A stretch of 64,000 bases of DNA from contig CAZHFZ010000010.1 in the NCBI GenBank assembly GCA_964531455.1, positions 1-64,000 of the forward strand, in the 5' to 3' direction. How positions within the stretch are numbered: position 1 is the first letter of the stretch; the number at the start of each line of letters is the position of its first letter. Shown one piece after another: positions 56,939 through 64,000 of the stretch. Under the pieces are notes generated by a model. It worked only from the letters and a program-made list of their open reading frames with translations. It was not told the origin of the DNA and did no database searches. This stretch comes from Ga0077527 sp964531455. Lineage in GTDB: Bacteria; Pseudomonadota; Gammaproteobacteria; Burkholderiales; SG8-41. The translations under genes were made by a program, and so were the position numbers.

Positions 56939-58525
56939 ATGGACGCAGCACACGCAAACTCTCACGACCACGACGATCACGGGCATAAACCGAGCGGAAT
57001 CGCGCGCTGGGTGATGTCAACCAACCACAAGGACATCGGCACGATGTATCTGTGGTTCAGTTTCACGATGTTCCTCGTGGGCGGCGTGATGGCTTTGATC
57101 ATCCGTTCCGAACTGTTCCAGCCCGGTCTGCAAATCGTGCAGCCGGACTTCTTCAATTCGATGACCACCTACCATGGCCTGATCATGGTGTTTGGCGCGA
57201 TCATGCCGGCATTCGTCGGGTTTGCTAACTGGCTGATCCCGATGCAGGTTGGCGCGCCTGACATGGCGTTCCCGCGGATGAACAACCTTTCGTTCTGGCT
57301 GTTGCCCCCCGCAGCGTTGCTGTTGATCGCCGCGCAGTTCATGCCGGGCGGCGGTGCAGGTGTAGGCTGGACGATGTACGCGCCGCTGTCGACTCAGGCC
57401 GGCCCCGCGATGGATCTGACCATTTTTGCCGTGCACATCCTCGGCATCTCGTCGATCATGGGTTCGATCAACATCATCACCACCATCCTCAACATGCGCG
57501 CTCCCGGGCTGACGCTGATGAAGATGCCGCTGTTCTGCTGGACCTGGCTGATTACCGCCTATCTGCTGGTCGCCGTAATGCCGGTGCTCGCCGGTGCGGT
57601 CACGATGACACTGACCGATCGTCACTTCGGAACGCATTTTTTCAATGCGGCCGGTGGCGGTGACCCCGTCCTTTACCAGCATATTTTCTGGTTCTTTGGT
57701 CATCCCGAGGTTTACATCATCGCAATCCCTGCGTTCGGTGTGGTGTCGCAGGTGATCCCTGCGTTCTCCCGCAAGCCCCTGTTCGGCTACGCTTCGATGG
57801 TCTACGCAACAGCTTCGATCGCGATTCTGTCGTTCATGGTCTGGGCGCATCACATGTATACCTCCGGCATGCCGGTTGAGGCGCAGCTCTACTTCATGTA
57901 CGCGACAGTGCTGATTGCCGTACCCACGGGAGTCAAGGTGTTCAACTGGGTCGCCACGATGTGGAGGGGCTCACTGACATTCGAGACCCCGATGTTGTTT
58001 GCACTTGGCTTTCTGTTCCTGTTTACACTTGGCGGCTTTACCGGTCTTGTGCTATCGATCACACCGGTAGACGTGCAGCTGCACGACACCTACTACGTGG
58101 TGGCGCATTTCCACTACGTCATGGTTGCGGGCGCCCTGTTCTCCGCGTTTGCCGGCATCTATTTCTGGCTGCCGAAGTGGACCGGCAAGATGTACAACGA
58201 GACGCTGGGCAAGTGGCACTTCTGGCTGTCGCTGGTGTTCTTCAACGTCACCTTCTTCGTGCAGCATTTCCTGGGTCTGGCCGGCATGCCGCGCCGCATT
58301 CCGGACTACGCGGTGCAGTTCACCGAGTTCAACATGATTTCGTCGATCGGTGCCTTCGGTTTTGGCCTGTCGCAGCTCCTGTTCCTCTACATCGTGATCA
58401 AGTGCATCACCAGTGGAGAGAAAGCGCCCGACAAACCCTGGGAGGGCGCTGACAGCCTGGAATGGACGCATCTGCCCACCCCGGCGCCGTGGCACAGTTT
58501 TGAAACACCTCCAGTCATCAAGTAA
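56939..58525 (+). CDS. coxA: Cytochrome c oxidase subunit I
   Basis: 528-residue heme-copper oxidase core with 12 helices. Key residues: H79 for heme a; H255 and Y259 (HPEVY) with H304-H305 for CuB; H390 for heme a3 and H392 for heme a (AHFHYVM). D-channel residues are kept in the NxxxxxN region after FANWLIP, and the K-channel lysine is K333 (PTGVKVFNW), placing it among A-family proton-pumping oxidases. The N terminus is His/Asp-rich (residues 5-16). Confidence 0.97.
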   Translation: MDAAHANSHDHDDHGHKPSGIARWVMSTNHKDIGTMYLWFSFTMFLVGGVMALIIRSELFQPGLQIVQPDFFNSMTTYHGLIMVFGAIMPAFVGFANWLIPMQVGAPDMAFPRMNNLSFWLLPPAALLLIAAQFMPGGGAGVGWTMYAPLSTQAGPAMDLTIFAVHILGISSIMGSINIITTILNMRAPGLTLMKMPLFCWTWLITAYLLVAVMPVLAGAVTMTLTDRHFGTHFFNAAGGGDPVLYQHIFWFFGHPEVYIIAIPAFGVVSQVIPAFSRKPLFGYASMVYATASIAILSFMVWAHHMYTSGMPVEAQLYFMYATVLIAVPTGVKVFNWVATMWRGSLTFETPMLFALGFLFLFTLGGFTGLVLSITPVDVQLHDTYYVVAHFHYVMVAGALFSAFAGIYFWLPKWTGKMYNETLGKWHFWLSLVFFNVTFFVQHFLGLAGMPRRIPDYAVQFTEFNMISSIGAFGFGLSQLLFLYIVIKCITSGEKAPDKPWEGADSLEWTHLPTPAPWHSFETPPVIK

Positions 58526-58531
58526 TTCGCG

Positions 58532-58645
58532 ATGACCCAGCTAGAAGTCAAACGCAACAACCGTCGCACTGCCGCTGTGCTGTGGCTGATTGTTGCTGCG
58601 TTTTTCTTCGGCATAATGGCTAAATACTACTTTCTGGCCCGATGA
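58532..58645 (+). CDS. Cytochrome oxidase small assembly protein
   Basis: 37-residue single-helix membrane protein: MTQLEVKRNNRRTAAV, then a hydrophobic stretch LWLIVAAFFFGIMAKYYF and LAR. It starts 6 bp after coxA and overlaps ctaG by ATGA. Such tiny ORFs between coxA and ctaG are a recognised betaproteobacterial family thought to help oxidase assembly. Below the size limit of most ORF callers. Confidence 0.82.
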   Translation: MTQLEVKRNNRRTAAVLWLIVAAFFFGIMAKYYFLAR

Positions 58646-59190
58646 ACAAAGAACGCGCCAATCGCCGGTTGTTGACCCGGCTGTCCATATTTGCCGTGGC
58701 AATGTTTGGCTTCGGATTCCTGCTGGTGCCGTTTTACGAAAAAATATGCGAAGTCACCGGGATCAATAATCTGATCAAGCCGGCGGCTGCTGTCGAGAAC
58801 ACGCAGGTCGACAAGACACGCTGGGTTACGCTGGAGTTTGATTCCAATGCCCACGGCCTTGAATGGGATTTCAAGCCGGTTCAGCGCAGCGTTCGGGTGC
58901 ATCCGGGCGAGATGGTCCAGATTGAATACCAGGTCCGCAACAACGGTGAAAATGCGATCGTCGGACAGGCAATCCCGAGCTATGGCCCGAAACATGCCGC
59001 ACCCTATGTCAAAAAACTCGAATGTTTCTGCTTCAAGCAGCAACCGCTGCAGGCGGGCGAGGGCAAAATAATGCCGGTTCAGTTCGTCATTGATTCGACA
59101 CTGCCGGCCGACGTGAATACGATTACGTTGTCTTACACCTTTTTCGAGGTCAAGGGCGCGGCAATACCCAAAGCCGGCGGCCAGGGATGA
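58642..59190 (+). CDS. ctaG: Cytochrome c oxidase copper chaperone CtaG/Cox11
   Basis: 182-residue protein that delivers copper to CuB of subunit I. One N-terminal membrane helix (FAVAMFGFGFLLVPFYEKIC), then an immunoglobulin-like periplasmic domain with the copper motif ECFCFKQQPL and the FVIDSTLPADVNTITLSYTFF C-terminal block. A further cysteine follows the helix (EKIC). Overlaps both the small assembly gene and the DUF2970 gene. Confidence 0.95.
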   Translation: MNKERANRRLLTRLSIFAVAMFGFGFLLVPFYEKICEVTGINNLIKPAAAVENTQVDKTRWVTLEFDSNAHGLEWDFKPVQRSVRVHPGEMVQIEYQVRNNGENAIVGQAIPSYGPKHAAPYVKKLECFCFKQQPLQAGEGKIMPVQFVIDSTLPADVNTITLSYTFFEVKGAAIPKAGGQG

Positions 59191-59393
59191 TGCAGGTAAT
59201 GGCTGAGGTTCCGCAAAAAGCGACGCTGTTGCAGGTTGTGCGAATGGTTTTTTCGGCGTTTCTCGGCATACGCAAGCGCGTCGACCACGAGAGCATTGTT
59301 GTGACGCCAGTTCAGGTCATCATCGTAGGCCTTATGGCAGCGGCGGTATTCGTCGGCACGGTGGTTTCTGTGGTGCGACTGGTCATACGCTGA
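59187..59393 (+). CDS. DUF2970 small membrane protein
   Basis: 68-residue protein with a central amphipathic part (LLQVVRMVFSAFLGIRKR) and a C-terminal membrane helix (VIIVGLMAAAVFVGTVVSVV). Typical DUF2970 protein, found between ctaG and coxC in betaproteobacteria. ATG 59187 overlaps the ctaG stop; a start at 59199 is possible. Function unknown, probably linked to oxidase assembly. Confidence 0.78.
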   Translation: MMQVMAEVPQKATLLQVVRMVFSAFLGIRKRVDHESIVVTPVQVIIVGLMAAAVFVGTVVSVVRLVIR

Positions 59394-59442
59394 CCTGTTG
59401 CGCAAGTAGGATTCAACGCAAGGATTCAGGGGAGAAGTGGAA

Positions 59443-60297
59443 ATGTCGAATCAAGCATCAGGCAACTATTACCTGCCGCAGCCCTCGCACTGGCCGATTG
59501 TCGCTTCGGTTGCTCTGGGCTTCATCGGTTTTGGCGCCTCGTTTTCAGTCAACAAAATGCCGTTGGGCTATGTGTTGCTCGGCATCGGATTTCTGATCCT
59601 TTTCTTCATGTTTGCGGGCTGGTTTACTGCCGTTGCCCAGGAGTCGCAGGGGGGGCATTACAGCAAACAGGTTGACACGTCATTCCGCTGGGGCATGGGA
59701 TGGTTCATATTCTCCGAGGTGATGTTTTTTGCCGCTTTCTTCGGCGTGCTGTTTTATATGCGGGTAATCTCCGTCCCTGACCTGGGATCACTGATTCACC
59801 AGGAGTTGCTGTGGCCCGGGTTCAAGTCTGCCTGGCCGGCGACCGGCCCCGGCATCAAGGAGACCTTCTCGCCGATGGGCGCATGGGGTATTCCGGCACT
59901 GAATACGGCGCTGTTGTTGATGTCGGGTGTGACGCTGACCTGGGCGCACTGGGGATTGTTGAAGAATAAACGTTCACACCTCATCTGGGGCCTTGTCCTG
60001 ACGATCGCATTGGGCATGGTCTTCATGGGATTCCAAGTTTATGAGTATGTGCATGCCTACAATGACCTGAATCTCAAACTGACGATGGGCGCTTATGGCG
60101 CGACCTTCTTCATGCTGACGGGCTTCCATGGTTTCCATGTAACGATCGGCACCATCATGCTGTGGGTAATCCTGTTCCGGAGCGTGGCAGGACATTTCAC
60201 CCCGGAGAGCCATTTTGGTTTCGAGGGCGTGGCCTGGTACTGGCACTTCGTCGACGTCGTCTGGCTGGTCCTTTTCGTGGTTGTCTATTGGCTTTAA
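59443..60297 (+). CDS. coxC: Cytochrome c oxidase subunit III
   Basis: 284-residue seven-helix subunit that stabilises the oxidase. Segments: NYYLPQPSHWPIV at the N terminus, GMGWFIFSEVMFFAAFFGVLFY, LTGFHGFHVTIGTIML and GVAWYWHFVDVVWLVLFVVVYWL. The conserved Glu and His residues in these helices are present. GGGGAG (59429-59434) supports ATG 59443 over GTG 59437. Confidence 0.95.
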   Translation: MSNQASGNYYLPQPSHWPIVASVALGFIGFGASFSVNKMPLGYVLLGIGFLILFFMFAGWFTAVAQESQGGHYSKQVDTSFRWGMGWFIFSEVMFFAAFFGVLFYMRVISVPDLGSLIHQELLWPGFKSAWPATGPGIKETFSPMGAWGIPALNTALLLMSGVTLTWAHWGLLKNKRSHLIWGLVLTIALGMVFMGFQVYEYVHAYNDLNLKLTMGAYGATFFMLTGFHGFHVTIGTIMLWVILFRSVAGHFTPESHFGFEGVAWYWHFVDVVWLVLFVVVYWL

Positions 60298-60312
60298 TGG
60301 TTTAAGGCGGCG

Positions 60313-60384
60313 AACCGCGCAGCCGGGCAGATACAAGCCGGTGAAGTGCGGTTTGCACGGGGAGGAGGTACCCCCGATTCGGGG
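60313..60384 (+). other. Hairpin-rich intergenic leader after coxC
   Basis: Within the 170 bp between coxC and the DUF2909 gene: AACCGC (60313-60318) pairs with GCGGTT (60348-60353), and CCCCG-ATT-CGGGG (60372-60384) forms a second stem, both before the terminator. This may be just the coxC 3' region, or a small RNA; no promoter was identified. Confidence 0.35.
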
Positions 60385-60391
60385 ATTTGAG

Positions 60392-60419
60392 CGCCGCGCG
60401 AGATCGCGGCGTTTTTTTT
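60392..60419 (+). terminator. Intrinsic terminator after coxC
   Basis: CGCCGCG (60392-60398) and CGCGGCG (60405-60411) form a 7-bp GC stem with a 6-base loop, followed by eight T. Only the plus strand has the T-tract, so it ends the coxB-coxC transcript. Confidence 0.9.
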
Positions 60420-60467
60420 AGATGCAGCCCCGTGCCGGTTGCCGGAACGACAGGGACCAGTCCGTGT

Positions 60468-60662
60468 CTACAGTCGTGTGGTGATAAAGCCGAAATGAAA
60501 GCTCAGCATCAGCAGCAGGAACAGCGTGACGGACAGGGCGATCCTGACCGTCAACGCCTTGACCGTGCGTTCGGTAGTGCCGCGATCACGGATCATGTAA
60601 TACAGCGCGGAACCGAGGCTGCCAAGTATGACAATGATGAAAAGTATGACGATTATGCGCAT
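60468..60662 (-). CDS. DUF2909 twin-transmembrane protein
   Basis: 64-residue inner-membrane protein with two helices (IIVILFIIVILGSLGSALYY and ALTVRIALSVTLFLLLML) around a basic loop (RDRGTTERTVKAL). This is the DUF2909 family, commonly beside surf1 on the opposite strand. An ATG 39 bp upstream is possible, but 60662 gives the family length. Function unknown. Confidence 0.82.
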   Translation of the reverse strand: MRIIVILFIIVILGSLGSALYYMIRDRGTTERTVKALTVRIALSVTLFLLLMLSFHFGFITTRL

Positions 60663-60700
60663 GATGTTATGCGCCGAAGTGTAACCCAACCGGTATTCCA

Positions 60701-61429
60701 ATGGCGGCGATCAGTGTAGGTGCATTTACGTTCCAGCCCCGGATCTGGACGACGCTGCTGGCGACGGCAGGTGTGGTCCTGACTTTTTTTCTGGGCGAGT
60801 GGCAGATTGGCCGCGCAGATTTTAAACAGGGTTTGCAGGACCGTCAGAATGTGATGGCGCTGGAACCTGCGATCACCATCGGCACCGCTACCCTGCCAAC
60901 AGATGATGTTCTGTTGCGCAAAGTGGAGGTTCGCGGCGAATTCGCCCCCCAATACACCGTGTTTGTCGACAATCGGCTGTACAAGCATCAGCCTGGATAC
61001 CACGTGGCAACGCCGCTGCGCATTGCCGGTTCGCAGCGGTATGTCCTGGTCAATCGCGGCTGGATGCCCGCCAGCCGCGACCGCAGCATGCCGGTGGTGG
61101 AAACTCCCGCAGGTGAGCAGCTCATCAAAGGTACTGCTGTGGGGTTCAGCGAACGCTACCTTGAGCTTTCAACGAAGGTCGCCGAGGGCAACGTGTGGCA
61201 GAACCTGGTGTTCGAGCGTTATCACCAGGCAACCGGGCTTGATCTTCAGCCGTTCGTGATCCAGCAGGATAGCGCTGTGGATGACGGTATCAAGCGCGAA
61301 TGGAGCCGCCCCGATCTCGGACGCAACACGCATCTTGCCTATGCATTCCAGTGGTATGCGTTAAGTCTGGCCATTCTTATTTACTACCTGGTAACCCATG
61401 TCAAAAGACGTTCAGCCCCAAAGCCGTAA
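60701..61429 (+). CDS. SURF1 family oxidase assembly protein
   Basis: 242-residue protein with an N-terminal and a C-terminal membrane helix and a periplasmic SURF1 domain. Conserved parts: FLGEWQIGRADFK, a VEVRGEF strand, DNRLYKHQPGYHVATPLRI, VLVNRGWMP and the C-terminal RNTHLAYAFQWYALSLAILIYYL. SURF1 helps insert heme a3 into subunit I. It is divergent from DUF2909 and overlaps the next gene by 32 bp. Confidence 0.93.
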   Translation: MAAISVGAFTFQPRIWTTLLATAGVVLTFFLGEWQIGRADFKQGLQDRQNVMALEPAITIGTATLPTDDVLLRKVEVRGEFAPQYTVFVDNRLYKHQPGYHVATPLRIAGSQRYVLVNRGWMPASRDRSMPVVETPAGEQLIKGTAVGFSERYLELSTKVAEGNVWQNLVFERYHQATGLDLQPFVIQQDSAVDDGIKREWSRPDLGRNTHLAYAFQWYALSLAILIYYLVTHVKRRSAPKP

Positions 61430-61973
61430 GACGCTGTGGCTGGTGGCGGCGGTCTGCATTGCGCCGTTCATCGCCTCATTCGCGACCTATTATTTCTACA
61501 AGCCGGAAGGGCGCATTAACTACGGACAGTTGATGGAGGCGAAGAAGCTTCCTGTCGAACCGCTGATGCAGTCGGCCGGCGGCGGGTTCACGCTGCGTCA
61601 GCTTGAAGGCAAGTGGATTTTTCTGGTTGTCGATGAAGCCGCCTGCGATGCGTACTGCGAAAAAAAGCTGTGGCAGATCCGCCAGATCCGTAAAACCCAG
61701 GGCAAATACCCGGAGCGCATCGAACGGATGTGGCTGATCACCGGTAAAGGCGAGCCGGCGCAGCGCTTGCGTACGGAATTTGAAGGCACGTGGATGATCA
61801 ACGCCCAGGGCAGCGGTTTGCTGGAGGCCTTGCCTTATGAAGGTGCGCGCACGGATCACATTTATGTGATCGACCCGCTTGGAAATCTGGTACTTCGGTA
61901 TCCGCGTGACGCCGATCCGAGCCGTATCCGCAAGGACATCGAGCGCTTGCTCAAGGTCTCTCGTATAGGTTGA
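61398..61973 (+). CDS. Membrane-anchored thioredoxin-fold-like protein with CX3C
   Basis: 191-residue protein with one N-terminal helix (LWLVAAVCIAPFIASFATYYFY) and a periplasmic part. WIFLVVDEAACDAYCEKKLWQIRQ carries CDAYC, a CX3C pattern in the place where SCO proteins have their copper-binding CX3C, and DHIYVIDPLGNLVLRYP resembles the redoxin C-terminal half. It lies between surf1 and ctaA, where betaproteobacteria usually have an uncharacterised oxidase-assembly protein. An SCO-like copper or disulfide role is likely but unproven. Confidence 0.7.
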   Translation: MSKDVQPQSRKTLWLVAAVCIAPFIASFATYYFYKPEGRINYGQLMEAKKLPVEPLMQSAGGGFTLRQLEGKWIFLVVDEAACDAYCEKKLWQIRQIRKTQGKYPERIERMWLITGKGEPAQRLRTEFEGTWMINAQGSGLLEALPYEGARTDHIYVIDPLGNLVLRYPRDADPSRIRKDIERLLKVSRIG

Positions 61974-62002
61974 TGTAAATAACTGTTTTTATTGGATATT
62001 TA

Positions 62003-62986
62003 ATGTTCCGCAAGCTCGTTTGGTTTGCCACCATCTACACCTTTGTGGTCGTGGTGGTTGGTGCGTATGTCCGTCTGTCCGACGCAGGATTGGGCTGTCC
62101 CGACTGGCCAGGCTGTTACGGCGAACTGACACCGCACCATGCACTGGACGATATCGCCAAGGCTGTTGAGGAGCAGGGCGGCACTCATGGTCCGGTATCG
62201 CTGAGCAAGGCGTGGAAGGAAATGTTCCATCGCTACATCGCGGGTGGATTGGGACTGCTGATTCTGGCCATTGCTGCCACGGCATGGTTGCGTCGTCGCG
62301 AATTGCAGCAGTCTCCGTTGCTGGCCACCGGCCTGGTGGCGCTGGTGATGTTCCAGGGGGCGCTGGGAATGTGGACGGTGACCATGCTGCTCAAGCCGGT
62401 GATCGTTACGTTACATCTGCTTGGCGGCGTTGCGACGCTGGCCTTGCTCGCGTTGCTCGGCCTGCGCCAGGAAAAATTTCAGGCGGTTCCGGGCGCAGCC
62501 CGGCTGCAACCCTGGGCGATGCTGGCATTGATGATTGTGGTCGTACAGATCCTGCTCGGCGGTTGGGTATCCACCAATTACGCCGCGCTGGCCTGCATCG
62601 ATTTTCCCACCTGCCACGGCGAATGGTTGCCGCAAATGGATTTCCGCCATGGCTTCCAGCTGGTGCGGGAGCTGGGTATGACAGCCGCGGGTACCCACTT
62701 GAGCTATGACGCCATTACCGCGATTCACTGGACACACCGCGTTGGTGCTTTGGTGACTTTCCTCTATGTTGGTGGCTTCGCCCTGTATCTGATGCGCAGT
62801 GCCGGATTGGTCCGTTACGGAGTTGCCCTGCTGGCGGTTCTGCTGCTGCAGATTGCACTGGGTATCGCCAATGTGCTGGCAGGGCTGCCACTGGCAGTGG
62901 CGGCAGCGCATAATGCCGGCGCGGCGATTTTATTGCTTACCATGGTGGTGATAAACTTCGCCCTCCGCCAGAAACCCGCACCCTGA
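62003..62986 (+). CDS. ctaA: Heme A synthase (CtaA/Cox15)
   Basis: 327-residue eight-helix membrane enzyme that oxidises the C8 methyl of heme O to make heme A. Histidine ligands occur in the expected helices: FHRYIAGGLGLLI, VTLHLLGGVATL, IHWTHRVGALV and AAAHNAGAAILL. Two cysteine loops (CPDWPGC and CIDFPTC) match the extracytoplasmic disulfide pairs. Upstream DNA is AT-rich and has no clear ribosome-binding site. Confidence 0.94.
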   Translation: MFRKLVWFATIYTFVVVVVGAYVRLSDAGLGCPDWPGCYGELTPHHALDDIAKAVEEQGGTHGPVSLSKAWKEMFHRYIAGGLGLLILAIAATAWLRRRELQQSPLLATGLVALVMFQGALGMWTVTMLLKPVIVTLHLLGGVATLALLALLGLRQEKFQAVPGAARLQPWAMLALMIVVVQILLGGWVSTNYAALACIDFPTCHGEWLPQMDFRHGFQLVRELGMTAAGTHLSYDAITAIHWTHRVGALVTFLYVGGFALYLMRSAGLVRYGVALLAVLLLQIALGIANVLAGLPLAVAAAHNAGAAILLLTMVVINFALRQKPAP

Positions 62987-63885
62987 TGTCTTCCACCGTC
63001 GCCGATACCTCATTGTCGTCCCGCATCCAGCAGTTCTACGCGCTGACCAAGCCGCGCGTGGTGTCGCTGATCGTCTTTACCGCGGTGATCGGCATGTTCC
63101 TGGCGACTCCGGGCATGGTGCCGGTCGTCATTCTTTTTGCGGCAACCGTGGGCATCGCGCTGGTAGCGGGCGCCGCCGCTGCTGTGAATTGCCTGGTGGA
63201 ACAGAAAATCGATGCGCTGATGACGCGCACCAAATTCCGTCCATTGCCGCGCGGGCAGATCACGACGCTGGAGACGCTTGTTTTTTCCGGCATTGTCGGC
63301 GGCATCGGACTGGGATTGTTGTATCACTGGGTCAATGCGCTGACGATGTGGCTGACACTGGCGACCTTTGTCGGTTACGCCGTCATCTACACGGTAATCC
63401 TCAAGCCAATGACCCCGCAAAACATCGTTATCGGTGGCGCATCCGGTGCGATGCCGCCGGTGCTGGGCTGGGCTGCCGTTACCGGAGACGTCACGCCGCA
63501 GGCGTTAACCCTGTTCCTGATCATTTTCGCGTGGACCCCGCCGCATTTCTGGGCGCTTGCGCTGTACCGCAAGCACGAATATGCCAAGGCCGGCGTACCG
63601 ATGCTGCCGGTTACCCATGGCGATAAGTTCACCCGGCTGCATGTGCTGCTCTACACCATCGTGCTGCTGGCCTGTTCAGCGCTGCCGTTCGTAACCCGCC
63701 TGAGCGGGATGCCTTACCTGATCGCGGCGATGGTGCTCGGTGCGGTGTTCCTGTTTTATGCAGTGAAGATCTATACCGAATACAGCGATGCGCTTGCGCG
63801 GCGTACTTTCCGTTATTCGATTCTCTATCTGACGCTTATATTTGCCGCGCTGCTGATTGATCATTACCTGCAGCTGTTTTTCTGA
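62986..63885 (+). CDS. ctaB: Protoheme IX farnesyltransferase
   Basis: 299-residue UbiA-family membrane prenyltransferase that converts heme B to heme O. First Asp-rich motif region NCLVEQKIDALMTRTKFRPLP, and second region TPPHFWALALYRKHEYAKAGVPMLP, both typical of CtaB/CyoE. The ATG shares one base with the ctaA stop. It works just before CtaA, so the pair supplies heme A to the oxidase. Confidence 0.95.
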   Translation: MSSTVADTSLSSRIQQFYALTKPRVVSLIVFTAVIGMFLATPGMVPVVILFAATVGIALVAGAAAAVNCLVEQKIDALMTRTKFRPLPRGQITTLETLVFSGIVGGIGLGLLYHWVNALTMWLTLATFVGYAVIYTVILKPMTPQNIVIGGASGAMPPVLGWAAVTGDVTPQALTLFLIIFAWTPPHFWALALYRKHEYAKAGVPMLPVTHGDKFTRLHVLLYTIVLLACSALPFVTRLSGMPYLIAAMVLGAVFLFYAVKIYTEYSDALARRTFRYSILYLTLIFAALLIDHYLQLFF

Positions 63886-63892
63886 TCAACTT

Positions 63893-64000
63893 ATGAAGAT
63901 TTTTTTCGCGGCACTGATGGCAGGTCTGGTTTTTTCTTTGGCCGGTTGTGGCGAACAGGGCGAAAAACCCGTGTTCAAACTGACTGATGTCACCGGCGCC
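63893..64000 (+). CDS. SCO1/SenC-family lipoprotein, N-terminal fragment
   Basis: The first 36 codons of a gene running off the right edge. MKIFFAALMAGLVFSLAGC is a lipoprotein signal, and the sequence continues GEQGEKPVFKLTDVTGA, typical of the start of SCO copper chaperones that serve CuA of subunit II. Position after ctaB fits. The CxxxC motif would lie beyond the window. Confidence 0.8.
   Translation, partial: MKIFFAALMAGLVFSLAGCGEQGEKPVFKLTDVTGA

Overview
The window is a G+C-rich chromosomal segment of a Gram-negative bacterium, most likely a betaproteobacterium. The reasons are family-level: thrB next to a DUF2782 gene and polA; a dacC-dat-ybeD-lipB-lipA cluster; secB-gpsA-trmL; slmA; a bioBFHCD operon beside comF; and an aa3-type oxidase locus that carries the tiny assembly ORF, DUF2970 and DUF2909 genes usually seen in betaproteobacteria. 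No rRNA, tRNA, CRISPR array, insertion sequence or prophage was recognised. Coding density is very high and no gene-free stretch exceeds 300 bases. Many genes overlap by ATGA or GTGA.

Region 1 (1-12.1 kb): the 5' end of leuS diverges from uvrD; a membrane protein is coupled to thrB; DUF2782 diverges from polA. Then come an unusual methyltransferase-like / PaaK-like ligase pair, a TctC-type binding protein, a DUF4197 protein and a TlpA-like thioredoxin. Region 2 (12.1-27 kb): the lipoate cluster is interrupted by two opposite-strand genes, followed by dat and dacC, an ECF sigma factor with a 59-residue zinc anti-sigma factor, an Hsp20 gene behind a sigma-32-like promoter, argB, a HAD phosphatase, slmA, moeB, ctpA, an EnvC-like factor, gpmI and an ArsR-type regulator. 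Region 3 (27-32 kb): a PglL-like O-oligosaccharyltransferase, rhodanese, grxC, secB, an SH3 protein, gpsA and trmL.

Region 4 (32.1-49.9 kb) is the main accessory system: an MSHA-type type IV pilus locus in the order mshE-G-F-B-A-C-D-O-P-Q, then a new promoter and mshI-(PilN-like)-J-K-L-M-N. It contains the assembly ATPase with two c-di-GMP-binding-type motifs, the platform protein, seven prepilin-like proteins, a 1.3-kilo-residue MshQ, the inner-membrane alignment proteins, the secretin, an ExeA-like ATPase and a TPR protein. A near-identical 25-bp element lies upstream of mshE and of the first pilin gene. Prepilin peptidase is not in the window.

Region 5 (49.9-64 kb): comF diverges from bioB-F-H-C-D (no bioA), followed by DUF2244 and a cytochrome c oxidase operon: coxB with a fused cytochrome c domain, coxA, a 37-residue assembly ORF, ctaG, DUF2970, coxC, then surf1, a CX3C membrane protein, ctaA, ctaB and the start of an SCO lipoprotein gene. 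Together these encode the oxidase, its heme A supply and its copper insertion.

I did not find strong evidence for a wholly new system. The best leads are the repeated 25-bp element in the pilus locus, the methyltransferase-ligase pair, the small anti-sigma gene and a sharply AT-rich codon patch inside polA.
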